DNA of 13,302 bases from Candidatus Babeliales bacterium (GTDB lineage Bacteria > Babelota > Babeliae > Babelales > JANWKD01): assembly GCA_025451595.1 (NCBI GenBank), contig JANWKD010000014.1:1-13302 (forward strand). Direction: 5' to 3'. The position numbers and the translations under genes were made by a program. How positions within the stretch are numbered: position 1 is the stretch's first letter; every line of letters starts with the position of its first letter. Below, one piece after another: positions 1 to 6,690 of this stretch. The notes under the pieces were generated by a model, which made no database searches, was not told the DNA's origin, and saw nothing but the letters and a program-made list of their open reading frames with translations.

Positions 1-176
1 ATGTTATCACGCAATTGGCTTATGCAGCACCCATTGTAGTGGCAACCATAGTTTCATATATAGTTGCGGGCATGCTAAGCACATTGCCCGTTTTGCTGAA
101 TAGTTTTATTTCGCTAGCGATAGGGATATTATTGAGTTTTGTGATGTTATATGCTTTGGGTAGAGCAAAAAAATAA
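1..176 (+). CDS. C-terminal fragment of an integral membrane protein
   Basis: Reading frame open from the left edge (codons begin at base 3) to a TAA at 174-176, 57 residues visible. The fragment is almost entirely hydrophobic: two membrane segments can be seen, roughly residues 8-28 (APIVVATIVSYIVAGML) and 33-53 (LLNSFISLAIGILLSFVMLY), with a short loop between them and a basic tail GRAKK that would sit in the cytoplasm. The start and most of the protein are outside the window, so the family cannot be named; a transporter, permease or flippase would all be compatible. It converges on the next gene with 18 nt between stop codons. The open frame and composition make it a real coding end rather than chance. 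Confidence 0.65.
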   Translation, partial: VITQLAYAAPIVVATIVSYIVAGMLSTLPVLLNSFISLAIGILLSFVMLYALGRAKK

Positions 177-194
177 GATTTATGATGTGATGCC

Positions 195-722
195 TTATAT
201 AGCAGAAGGGCGGCGTCCAGCGGCTTCCAGCACATTCCTAGTTTTAGCTGCTTTAGAACCATTCAAATAGTTATATATAAAATATGCACATGTAATTCCG
301 AACATTCCATACTCTAATGTCTTGTATACTGAATAGTCACCCTCGATACGGCCTTTTATCACAGCCTGCTTGTAACCTTCAGTTAATGCACAACTTAGAA
401 AAAGCATTCCCCCTCCCCTAGTAGCTAATTTATAGACATTAGCATTAACCTTTTTATATGCGATATCCTCATGATAACTCCTTATAACATTATTTAGGCT
501 AGAAGAATATATCGGATTGTCATTAATTAGCTTTTGTAATCCACGATAATTACTATTGCCAATATGCTCTAAAGCATCACGATTAATAGTTATTAAGCGA
601 TTATGTATTTCAAGGAACCGTTTAGTATGTTTATCATCTATAATTTTTTGGCCATCCCATGATTTTGAAAAATTGACAAATAGAAACATGCTTAAAATAA
701 ACAAATACTGAGAAAAATTCAT
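195..722 (-). CDS. Small exported protein with two hydrophobic segments, paralog 1
   Basis: A 175-residue protein of unknown function. Start ATG at 722 is preceded by GGAG with 7 nt spacing. Residues 1-19 form an export signal (hydrophobic stretch YLFILSMFLFVNF) with no lipobox. Residues 54-70 read IGNSNYRGLQKLINDNP, which resembles the first helices of an ankyrin repeat and is closely matched in the gene at 1592-2044. Two hydrophobic segments follow, about 103-116 and 138-153, so the mature protein could be membrane-anchored; the tail is basic. It is the last of four minus-strand genes (aminopeptidase first), but 295 nt of repeat-bearing DNA separates it from its neighbour, so co-transcription is uncertain. 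No catalytic motif is visible. Exported orphan is a firm description; any function, including effector, would be guesswork. Confidence 0.75.
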   Translation of the reverse strand: MNFSQYLFILSMFLFVNFSKSWDGQKIIDDKHTKRFLEIHNRLITINRDALEHIGNSNYRGLQKLINDNPIYSSSLNNVIRSYHEDIAYKKVNANVYKLATRGGGMLFLSCALTEGYKQAVIKGRIEGDYSVYKTLEYGMFGITCAYFIYNYLNGSKAAKTRNVLEAAGRRPSAI

Positions 723-859
723 AAATCAACTCCATTTCTAGTATAAACAACGATTTTTTTCTATAGTATTTATAATAATATCAAATTTATCAATGATTTT
801 CAAATTGGGTTATTTTACGGTTTGGCTGATGAATGGCAAGATTCCGACTTCGCCAAGAC

Positions 860-940
860 TCCTACGGACAGGTCCGACTACGTTTTTTTATCGAAGCTTT
901 CACTTCCGTTGTCGCTCTTTGAGCTATGCCAGACAGGTCG
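860..940. repeat. Intergenic repeat copy C (shortened)
   Basis: Part of the 295-nt gap 723-1017. Two blocks match repeat copy A at 8241-8431 in the same order and orientation. Block 873-908 begins TCCGACTACGTTT and continues to TATCGAAG and matches 8254-8291 with only a few differences. Block 923-937 (GCTATGCCAGACAGG) matches 8346-8360 (GCTATGGCCCACAGG). The about 40 nt that separate these blocks in copy A are missing here, so C looks like an internally deleted or simpler version. It lacks the CATCCCGAGTG terminal hairpin of copies A and B; two other hairpins lie just to its right. A short palindrome CGGACAGGTCCG lies at its left end. The rest of 723-860 shows nothing recognisable. Confidence 0.6.
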
Positions 941-964
941 TTTTGCAAGATCTCTGATACTGTT

Positions 965-1014
965 CCCAATCGAAATATTGGGTTAATACCGCACGATTTC
1001 TAAACCGTGTGCGG
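965..1014. other. Two tandem hairpins next to a stop codon
   Basis: Two inverted repeats: CCCAAT (965-970) with ATTGGG (977-982), loop of 6 nt; and CCGCAC (989-994) with GTGCGG (1009-1014), loop of 14 nt. The second sits 3 nt from the TGA stop (1018-1020) of the minus-strand gene at 1018-1482, so it would form in the 3' end of that mRNA. No T-run follows on the minus strand, so it is not a standard intrinsic terminator. It may be part of the adjoining repeat C or a transcript-end stabiliser. Confidence 0.5.
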
Positions 1015-1017
1015 AGT

Positions 1018-1482
1018 TCATTCTAAATACAATATTCGGTGCTTCGCCAATCTGTTTTCTATTTCTCGAGCATGAACAATACTAATTGCGTAGTTTGATA
1101 GGAACAGATTATGTTTAAAGAAACATTCACCACTCGTTAAATTTTTCTTTAACACAATTAATTCTCTAAATCCGCAAGATCTTTTCTTGTTCTCATTTAA
1201 CCTATTCCATACTCTTTCTATGAACTCTCTTTCTTGTATTGCTTTTGTTTTTAAATCTTCTAATTCCTTGCCATAATCAGATCGATGCGGGTCTCGACGC
1301 TCTATACTATTAAATAGTGGTAGCAAAAAATTTAATTCCTCTAGGTCAGAATTAATGATAGCTTTTTCTATACGAGGCCTTAATTCGCTTCGACTGGGAT
1401 ATTGAGTTTTCGTTGAATAGGAGTTTAAAACTGTCAAAAATTGCAAAAAGATAAAAATTAAGAATCGAAAACTTATAGTCAT
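1018..1482 (-). CDS. Small exported protein, paralog 2
   Basis: A 154-residue protein of unknown function. The N-terminus (MTISFRFLIFIFLQFLTVLN) is a clear export signal with probable cleavage near SYS (residues 21-23). Residues 42-57, IINSDLEELNFLLPLF, align with the NSN..G...LI motif of both neighbouring small genes. The C-terminal HAREIENRLAK (137-147) aligns with HANKIHNKLNE (128-138) of the gene at 1592-2044. The middle is charged and helical (KELEDLKTKAIQEREFIERVWNRL would be a coiled coil), and the paired membrane segments of the other two paralogs are weak or absent. I see no good ribosome binding site before the ATG at 1482. I checked the 3' half in other frames for a frameshift and found only short open stretches, so the gene appears intact. 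Function unknown. Confidence 0.7.
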   Translation of the reverse strand: MTISFRFLIFIFLQFLTVLNSYSTKTQYPSRSELRPRIEKAIINSDLEELNFLLPLFNSIERRDPHRSDYGKELEDLKTKAIQEREFIERVWNRLNENKKRSCGFRELIVLKKNLTSGECFFKHNLFLSNYAISIVHAREIENRLAKHRILYLE

Positions 1483-1591
1483 ATTTCTATTTTATGAATC
1501 CTTTTATTTGTACTCCAAACGAATTATTTATCTATTGCTACTCTCCATTTTTTCGTTTTCTCAATTTTATTCTCAAAACAAGCTTTTCAAA

Positions 1592-2044
1592 TTATTCTGG
1601 ACCGAACTTATTCTCTCGCCATACATCTAATTCATTAAGTTTATTATGAATTTTATTAGCATGCCTCACTTTATTCCAATAATAACCACTAAAAAGAAGT
1701 GAAAATAGTGAAGCAGTCCTCAGCCCTGAAGAATCAAAAGTCCATCCAGAAATCGCACAAGCCACAAATGATACCAAGCTTATCGCAGCTCTTGATTCAT
1801 GCTTATCACGTTTTTTACTTGCCATCCAATAATGATCATTCGATACTTCTTTACAACTGCCGTACAAGTTTGGATTTCTTTGAATTAAACTCAAAAAACC
1901 CTCGCTATTAGAATTTCTAATGAAATCCTTGGCACTTTTCCAATGACGTTTATGTTCCAACTTCTCATTAGAGCAGGAATATACATTAAAAATAAATAGA
2001 TTGAAGATTAATAAAAATTGAAAACTACGAGAATTTAACATCAT
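1592..2044 (-). CDS. Small exported protein with two hydrophobic segments, paralog 3
   Basis: A 150-residue protein of unknown function. The start may be either of two adjacent ATGs (2044 or 2041); no Shine-Dalgarno sequence is obvious. Residues 1-23 form an export signal ending VYSC, so Cys24 could be a lipid attachment site, although the box is poor. Residues 42-58, IRNSNSEGFLSLIQRNP, match residues 54-70 of the protein at 195-722 at about half of positions. Two hydrophobic segments lie at about 85-100 and 107-123, followed by the basic helix KVRHANKIHNKLNELD. The domain order (signal, ankyrin-like helix pair, two hydrophobic segments, basic tail) is the same as in the gene at 195-722. It starts 89 nt after the aminopeptidase stop and could be read through from it. 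No enzyme motif is visible. Confidence 0.75.
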   Translation of the reverse strand: MMLNSRSFQFLLIFNLFIFNVYSCSNEKLEHKRHWKSAKDFIRNSNSEGFLSLIQRNPNLYGSCKEVSNDHYWMASKKRDKHESRAAISLVSFVACAISGWTFDSSGLRTASLFSLLFSGYYWNKVRHANKIHNKLNELDVWRENKFGPE

Positions 2045-2133
2045 ATTTTAATCTTTAACACTCATTGTAAAATTTCTATCGCAGCCAGTATATCAAATGC
2101 CTTATGAATAACAAGAACAGGATATTGCTTTAG

Positions 2134-3480
2134 CTATGCTTCAAAGCCTTCATCATCTTCTTTTTCAAATTCCTGATCCATCTCAACAGGTGGCTGCATC
2201 ATTTGTTCAATATCATCCATTGCTTTCGATAAATTTTCACTGAGCGACACGCATCCGTCAGGCACAATCCAATAGTTATCTTCAATACGCACACCAAGAC
2301 TTTCTTGAGGAATATAAATTCCTGGCTCAATAGTAATAACATCACCTACTTGCAATGGCTCCTGATAATCACCAACATCATGCACGTCAAGTCCTAGAAA
2401 ATGACCTATACCATGCATAAAGTACTTGTCATAACCCTTCGACTTTAAATAGTCATGAGCTAAATGATATAATGATTCTTCAGGTTTATTTTTATTTGAT
2501 AACCATATACCAGGCTTTGCCAAATTCGCAATGTAATCTTGCGTATCTAAAACGATAGAATAAATTTCTCGTTGCCGTTTTGTAAATGTTTTGGCGACGG
2601 GATAGGTCCGCGTTAAATCTGCACAATAATAGTTATAGGAAGCACCAATATCAACTACAACCAGATCGTTTTTACCGATAATGGCATTATTTTGATTGTA
2701 ATGGAGTACGGTAGAATTTTTACCAGACCCTACGATGGAAGGAAAAGCTATCGTTGCACCTGAACTAGTAAATATATACTCTATTGCCGCTTGTATTTCA
2801 TATTCAATTGCACCCTCTTGTATCACGCGCGCTGCAGCTTGATGAGCATGAACAGTAATATCTATTGCTTTGTATATGAGTTCAATTTCATGATTATTTT
2901 TTTTGCGGCGCATTTGAGCAATAAGTGGCGAAACGTCTACGCATTGCAAAAGAAAGTTTGGTATAAATTGCGTAAGACGTTGCAGGATAAATCGCTGCTC
3001 AATATAAGCATATGGATGATCAGGATTGATAGTAAATATTGTTCTTTGCTGATCAATATCGTTGGTTAAGTCCTGAACGATTTGTGCATACTCAGATGCA
3101 GTAAAAAAAGGATGACATTGATATCCCTTACATGGATTGCCCGCGTATGAGATACGATCAAAACCTAACAACTGAGCCTTTTCAAGTGTTGGTTGTATAA
3201 CACCAGCAACCCATTTTTCTCGTTCTGTGCCAAAATTAGGAACATACAGGCTACTCATTTCTTGCTCTAGATCAATAATAATAGTTGCAGCTGGCTCTTC
3301 AATACCGCTATAATAATAAAAAGAAGATTCCTGTTTAAAGGGAACTCTTTCTTGCTCAAAAGCACCAAAAAGAACGATTTTTGCATTTTGGTTGTTGGGG
3401 TACGCGCTTTTAATTTTTTTAATTAATTCTTTCCGACGCGTTGCGTACAGCGCATAATTTTTTTTTTCAATATGTGGCAT
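2134..3480 (-). CDS. pepP: Xaa-Pro aminopeptidase (M24B metallopeptidase)
   Basis: A 448-residue cytoplasmic metallopeptidase that removes an N-terminal residue preceding proline. Residues 1-150 form the PepP-type N-terminal domain (SSFYYYSGIEEPAATIIID). Residues 195-425 are the pita-bread catalytic domain with all five metal ligands of the family: Asp277 (VVVDIGA), Asp288 (CADLTRTYP), His360 (HGIGHFLGLDVHD), Glu385 (ITIEPGIYI) and Glu400 (VRIEDNY). The supporting histidines His260 (VLHY), His356 and His367 are also present. Length matches E. coli PepP (about 440). A very acidic tail (residues 437-448, FEKEDDEGFEA) is unusual. Start ATG at 3480 has AAGGA 7 nt upstream. The gene diverges from the small cysteine-rich gene. 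Function by family is well supported; PepP against PepQ-type specificity rests on the N-terminal domain only. Confidence 0.93.
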   Translation of the reverse strand: MPHIEKKNYALYATRRKELIKKIKSAYPNNQNAKIVLFGAFEQERVPFKQESSFYYYSGIEEPAATIIIDLEQEMSSLYVPNFGTEREKWVAGVIQPTLEKAQLLGFDRISYAGNPCKGYQCHPFFTASEYAQIVQDLTNDIDQQRTIFTINPDHPYAYIEQRFILQRLTQFIPNFLLQCVDVSPLIAQMRRKKNNHEIELIYKAIDITVHAHQAAARVIQEGAIEYEIQAAIEYIFTSSGATIAFPSIVGSGKNSTVLHYNQNNAIIGKNDLVVVDIGASYNYYCADLTRTYPVAKTFTKRQREIYSIVLDTQDYIANLAKPGIWLSNKNKPEESLYHLAHDYLKSKGYDKYFMHGIGHFLGLDVHDVGDYQEPLQVGDVITIEPGIYIPQESLGVRIEDNYWIVPDGCVSLSENLSKAMDDIEQMMQPPVEMDQEFEKEDDEGFEA

Positions 3481-3511
3481 ATTATTTTCCTTACCAATGT
3501 AACTATCTATT

Positions 3512-3539
3512 AGTATCGCATCCCAAAAATTTTAATCAA
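3512..3539 (-). promoter_or_regulatory. Candidate promoter for the aminopeptidase gene
   Basis: On the minus strand TTGATT (3534-3539) and GATACT (3512-3517) are separated by 16 nt, about 30 nt upstream of the ATG at 3480. The boxes match the sigma-70 consensus moderately (4 of 6 each). The AT-rich context makes chance matches common. Confidence 0.35.
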
Positions 3540-3561
3540 ATTGAGCTGAGAAAAAAATTAG

Positions 3562-3590
3562 CATTATTATTGCAATTTGAAATAATAATG
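3562..3590. promoter_or_regulatory. Perfect 10-bp inverted repeat between divergent genes
   Basis: CATTATTATT (3562-3571) and AATAATAATG (3581-3590) are exact inverted copies with 9 nt between them. The dyad lies in the 140-nt region between pepP and the cysteine-rich gene and overlaps the candidate -35 and spacer of the latter, the placement expected of an operator. It is almost pure A/T, so chance or a simple-sequence origin is possible. Confidence 0.4.
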
Positions 3591-3599
3591 TGATATGTT
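3570..3599 (+). promoter_or_regulatory. Candidate promoter of the cysteine-rich gene
   Basis: TTGCAA (3570-3575), 18-nt spacer, then TATGTT (3594-3599) preceded by TGA, giving an extended -10 element (TGnTATGTT). It lies about 20 nt upstream of the ATG at 3621 and overlaps the inverted repeat at 3562-3590. Confidence 0.4.
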
Positions 3600-3620
3600 A
3601 AAAAGAAAAGGAATTAGCTT

Positions 3621-3878
3621 ATGAAATTACGAAAAAAACTATTAATAACCTTATTATCTCTGTGGGCATCTTATAGCGTAACAAATGCAGAGCAATACTG
3701 TTCAGAATATGATCAACATTGTTCAGAGCCCCGTTACGAAGGACCAATTGATTGCGATGCGTGTTGCGCACAAGGTGATTTTGTATCGGATGAATGCTTA
3801 AGGCGATGCAATGGTTGTTACATGCGTAATGATCAAGCAACGAAAGAGGGCAACGATTGGCCTTCTGGACGACGCTAA
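3621..3878 (+). CDS. Small cysteine-rich exported protein
   Basis: An 85-residue protein of unknown function. The ATG at 3621 has AAAGGA about 9 nt upstream. Residues 1-23 are a textbook Sec signal: KLRKK, a hydrophobic core, and cleavage after TNA. The mature part of about 62 residues holds eight cysteines (27, 34, 45, 48, 49, 59, 63, 66) in the clusters YC..., HC, DCDACC and ECLRRCNGC. An even number of cysteines in an exported protein suggests four disulfides, although a CxxCC/CxxxCxxC metal site is also possible. Hydrophilic composition (acidic middle, polar tail) suggests a soluble secreted or periplasmic protein. Its stop codon overlaps the recR stop by 4 nt tail to tail, with no room for a terminator. 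I do not recognise the family. Confidence 0.8.
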   Translation: MKLRKKLLITLLSLWASYSVTNAEQYCSEYDQHCSEPRYEGPIDCDACCAQGDFVSDECLRRCNGCYMRNDQATKEGNDWPSGRR

Positions 3879-4474
3879 AACGGACGCCGTTCATTCAACG
3901 CTTTAAATACGGTTAATCGATCCATATATTCAAGCGAAGAACCCACCGGTATTCCGCGTGCAAGACACGAAACTTTAATTGCTTGTTTTTTCAATCGTGA
4001 TGCAATGAACACCGCGGTAGCTTCACCTTCGGGCGTCTGGTTGGTCGCTAAAATAACTTCTTGAATAGGCGCTATACAACGCTGTACCAATTGATCGATA
4101 GTCAGATCCTCGGGCCCAAGCCCATCAAGCGGAGAAATAACACCACCAAGCACATGATACAAACCATTATAGCCGCCCGTTTTTTCTACGGCGATAAGCT
4201 CTTGCCATGTTTCCACGACACAAAGTATTGTAGCATCACGCTTTGCGTTATCGCAAAAAGAACATTGTCGATTATGCTCTTTCCAAACAAAACAGCTATC
4301 ACATTGCTTAATATTATACTTTGCATCAAGAATCGCTTTGCATAATTGTTCGGCCTTATCTTGCTCAATAGTAAGCAGATAGTCCACTACTCTATATATA
4401 TTTTTTGAGGCAAGATACGGAACTTGCTGCAGTTGTTTTAATAATTGTGCAATCGTCGGCAAATGCTCAATCAT
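3875..4474 (-). CDS. recR: Recombination mediator protein RecR
   Basis: A 199-residue protein, normal RecR length. RecR works with RecO (and RecF) to load RecA on gapped single-stranded DNA. Visible domains: an N-terminal helical region (1-50), a zinc finger with Cys58, Cys61, Cys71 and Cys74, then the Toprim domain from about 82 (LCVVETWQELIAVEKTG) through GGVISPLDGLGPEDLTIDQL (110-129) and ILATNQTPEGEATA (141-154), and the closing LARGIPVGSSLEYMD (171-185). These segments match RecR throughout. The N-terminal helix-hairpin-helix, normally LPGIGPKSAQR, is here QVPYLASKNIYR (17-28) and has lost its glycines. The gene follows yidC by 4 nt with no clear Shine-Dalgarno, so translational coupling to yidC is likely. 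Confidence 0.95.
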   Translation of the reverse strand: MIEHLPTIAQLLKQLQQVPYLASKNIYRVVDYLLTIEQDKAEQLCKAILDAKYNIKQCDSCFVWKEHNRQCSFCDNAKRDATILCVVETWQELIAVEKTGGYNGLYHVLGGVISPLDGLGPEDLTIDQLVQRCIAPIQEVILATNQTPEGEATAVFIASRLKKQAIKVSCLARGIPVGSSLEYMDRLTVFKALNERRPF

Positions 4475-4478
4475 ACGT

Positions 4479-6017
4479 TTATTTAGTTAATGCCGTCTGC
4501 AATATACCCAACCCCGTGCTTACTAAAATATAGAGCGTCAGACCTGCAGGCAAACTAGCCGTAAATGCTGCAAAAACAAGCGCCATTACCATTGCCGTTA
4601 CTCGCTGCGTTGGATCAGTAGTCGGATTATAAAACATCATAACAATCCCCAATAAAATGGGGAGAATATAGTAAGGATCTTTTGCTGAAAGGTCAGCCAT
4701 CCACAGAAATGGTGCTTTATACAATTCAATCGAATTAGATAAAACCCAACTTAAGGCAATAAATAAAGGAATTTGCAATAAGAGCGGCAAGCATCCACCA
4801 AGACCCAAGCCCTGTTTACGTATTAAGTCAGCACGCGCTTGCGTTAACGCTTGTTTATCATGTTTATATTTCTCTTCAATATGTTTCATCTTTTTTTGTA
4901 AATCAGAAACTTTTTGTTTGCTTCGCTCTGTTTTATACGTGAATGGTACGAGTATTAGTTTCATAAGAATGGTTAATATTATTATGGCAATGCCATAATT
5001 TTTAACATATTGATACAACCAATTTAAGATATCCAACAAAAAATTTGAAATAGGACGAGAAATTGGTGCAAGCCAACCATAATTTAAAAGAGATTCTAAT
5101 CGAGGATCAACTTTCTGTAACGCATGGTCTACCTTGGGGCCAATATAAAAACTTAAGTGCCAAGTAGTCGCTTGAGAGACAGCCGGGCCTTCAAGAACTG
5201 CATATAATGATTCAAGATCAAAAATTTTATAATAGCCGCGTTGCGCAAATTGCTGTTCATCTTTGACTAAAGAATGTACAAAATAACGATCCTGTGATCC
5301 AAAAAGAGTTGGCTTCATCCAATACGAGGTCAATAATTCTTCAGATCGCGGTAAAACTTGCGCTTTGTTATGCTGATCATTCAATACCGCAGTAATTGAT
5401 TCGTTTCCTAATTGAGCAATTAACGGCGCCCCAAAGAAGATACGCGGCTGCAATATCTTTTCATGGTGGGGTTGAATAGTTAAATCAAGATCAACTCGAT
5501 ATTCTTGTTTAAAAATCGTAAACTGCTTTCGCAATAATCCATCAGAAAATTTAGATTCATAAATCAATACAAATCGGTCCTCTTCTTCTTTTTGATCTAA
5601 GAGTGAAAAATTATAGGGCGTTTTTTCATTCAATCCAATTAAAAAGAATCTTCTTTCGCGATCTACCTGACCTGAGGAATTAACCGTACTTAAATAACCT
5701 ATTTGACCGCCCCAATTGCGTAAAAATTCAACTTTTTCAAGGCTTGCCCCTTGTGTAGAGAATTGATACCGCGTGTTATTTGTTTCAATCAACGTAACGC
5801 GTGGATTGACCGAACCTTGTTCATCAATAAAATCAACTTCTGTGTTGAGCGGCTTGACTATCTCGATTTCTGCCGATTTTGGCGCCGTAAAACGTTGACC
5901 CGACTTGGCAGCTTCTACTGATATATTTTCTTGCTTTTGTGGTGCAAAAAAATATTGAAGCATCCAAGTTGTTATGAGTGCCATGCTAAGGGGAATCCAC
6001 AAATCTTTCAGTTTCAT
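4479..6017 (-). CDS. yidC: Membrane protein insertase YidC/Oxa1
   Basis: A 512-residue inner-membrane insertase that integrates and folds membrane proteins, alone or with SecYEG. Layout is the Gram-negative type: TM1 at about 8-26, a large periplasmic beta-domain at about 70-300, then a conserved five-helix core from about 322. Core hallmarks are YGIAIIILTILMKLILVPFT (341-360), the charged cytoplasmic hairpin 361-402, GGCLPLLLQIPLFIALSWVL (407-426), and the C-terminal helices at 449-463 and 471-508. The positive residue in the hydrophilic groove, Arg in E. coli, is Lys353 here, so charge is kept. There is no long basic tail. Start ATG at 6017 has AAGGA 6-7 nt upstream. It is the first gene of a probable yidC-recR unit. 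The large periplasmic domain shows a two-membrane cell envelope. Confidence 0.97.
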   Translation of the reverse strand: MKLKDLWIPLSMALITTWMLQYFFAPQKQENISVEAAKSGQRFTAPKSAEIEIVKPLNTEVDFIDEQGSVNPRVTLIETNNTRYQFSTQGASLEKVEFLRNWGGQIGYLSTVNSSGQVDRERRFFLIGLNEKTPYNFSLLDQKEEEDRFVLIYESKFSDGLLRKQFTIFKQEYRVDLDLTIQPHHEKILQPRIFFGAPLIAQLGNESITAVLNDQHNKAQVLPRSEELLTSYWMKPTLFGSQDRYFVHSLVKDEQQFAQRGYYKIFDLESLYAVLEGPAVSQATTWHLSFYIGPKVDHALQKVDPRLESLLNYGWLAPISRPISNFLLDILNWLYQYVKNYGIAIIILTILMKLILVPFTYKTERSKQKVSDLQKKMKHIEEKYKHDKQALTQARADLIRKQGLGLGGCLPLLLQIPLFIALSWVLSNSIELYKAPFLWMADLSAKDPYYILPILLGIVMMFYNPTTDPTQRVTAMVMALVFAAFTASLPAGLTLYILVSTGLGILQTALTK

Positions 6018-6075
6018 ACATATTCCTTAAAAAAATATAGACATAGTGACATCAAAGGTATCATATATTCTTTTA

Positions 6076-6089
6076 TTCTGCTAGCAGAA
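6076..6089. promoter_or_regulatory. Perfect 14-bp palindrome between yidC and the MerR gene
   Basis: TTCTGCTAGCAGAA reads the same on both strands. It lies in the 156-nt divergent region, 59 nt from the yidC start and just upstream of the candidate MerR-gene -35. Such a dyad is a reasonable operator, but no second copy was seen in the window. Confidence 0.4.
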
Positions 6090-6107
6090 ATAATCCGATA
6101 AGAAAAA

Positions 6108-6136
6108 TTTACTTCTATATATTATTACGATATAAA
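6108..6136 (+). promoter_or_regulatory. Candidate promoter of the MerR-type gene
   Basis: TTTACT (6108-6113) and TATAAA (6131-6136) with an ideal 17-nt spacer, ending 37 nt before the ATG at 6174. The spacer is normal length, not the 19-20 nt typical of promoters activated by MerR-type twisting. Confidence 0.5.
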
Positions 6137-6173
6137 AAGAAATATATGAGCTTCTTAAAAAAGGATATTAATA

Positions 6174-6536
6174 ATGAAAATGCGCAAAAGACAATTTAGA
6201 ATAGGTGAATTAGCCAAACATCTGTGCGTAGAACGCTTTGTCATACGCTTTTGGGAAAAAGAATTTGGCGTAAAATCACATCGTTCTCCTGGCGGACAAC
6301 GTTTTTATAGCGAAGAAGATGTTCAAAAGTTCAAACGAATTAAAGAACTTCTGTATGATAAAGGCTTTACCATCGCTGGTGCAAAAAAAACACTCCAAGA
6401 AAAAAACTCAGAGATTATTGCATCGAGAAAAACAACTCTTATCAAACAAAAAGCTCCCTCCCCCTTACCCGATACAATGAATGAAAAACTGCTTATCATT
6501 CAACAACAACTGCTCAAACTAAAAGAACTTCTTTAA
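6174..6536 (+). CDS. MerR-family transcriptional regulator
   Basis: A 120-residue DNA-binding protein. Residues 8-31 (FRIGELAKHL... FWEKEF) form the MerR helix-turn-helix, followed by the wing SHRSPGGQRFYSEEDV (35-50) and the second helical pair FKRIKELLYDKGFTIAGAKKTL (53-74). The C-terminal segment 104-120 (EKLLIIQQQLLKLKELL) is a leucine-rich dimerisation helix. No cysteine or other ligand pocket follows, so it is a short regulator without an effector domain. It most resembles the YWE.EF...GFTIEGA type often encoded near ihfA/pheT in other bacteria. Start ATG at 6174 has AAGGA 8 nt upstream. It is monocistronic, with its own candidate promoter and a strong terminator. Targets are unknown; the palindrome at 6076-6089 is a candidate autoregulatory site. 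Confidence 0.9.
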   Translation: MKMRKRQFRIGELAKHLCVERFVIRFWEKEFGVKSHRSPGGQRFYSEEDVQKFKRIKELLYDKGFTIAGAKKTLQEKNSEIIASRKTTLIKQKAPSPLPDTMNEKLLIIQQQLLKLKELL

Positions 6537-6565
6537 CTATTTAAATAGCTCCCTATCTGATACAG

Positions 6566-6599
6566 TCGGCGTGGTAATTCGTTATTACGCCGATTTTTT
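6566..6599 (+). terminator. Intrinsic terminator after the MerR-type gene
   Basis: TCGGCGTGGTAA (6566-6577) pairs with TTATTACGCCGA (6582-6593) as a 12-bp stem including two G-U pairs, closed by a TTCG tetraloop, and is followed at once by six T. This is a complete Rho-independent terminator 29 nt after the stop codon. It insulates the regulator from murC. Confidence 0.9.
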
Positions 6600-6690
6600 A
6601 TTTGTAGTTGCGCATATGATTGTAGAAATTAAAAAGTTTGTTACGCTGTAAAAATATTAGAATATGGATATTATGTAGGATTGCAACACT

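Noticed and set aside
20..262. 80-codon minus-strand frame at the left edge
   Set aside because: It is antisense to the membrane-protein end and overlaps the better-supported exported gene at 195-722.
989..1014. Group II intron or CRISPR-like structure at the CCGCAC hairpin
   Set aside because: No reverse transcriptase, intron domain V, or regularly spaced repeats are present.
1018..1200. Possible frameshift in the 3' half of the second paralog
   Set aside because: Other frames in this stretch stop within a few codons and give no membrane segment, so there is no sign of a broken longer gene.
2791..3069. 92-codon plus-strand frame inside the aminopeptidase gene
   Set aside because: Antisense shadow of a well-supported enzyme gene.
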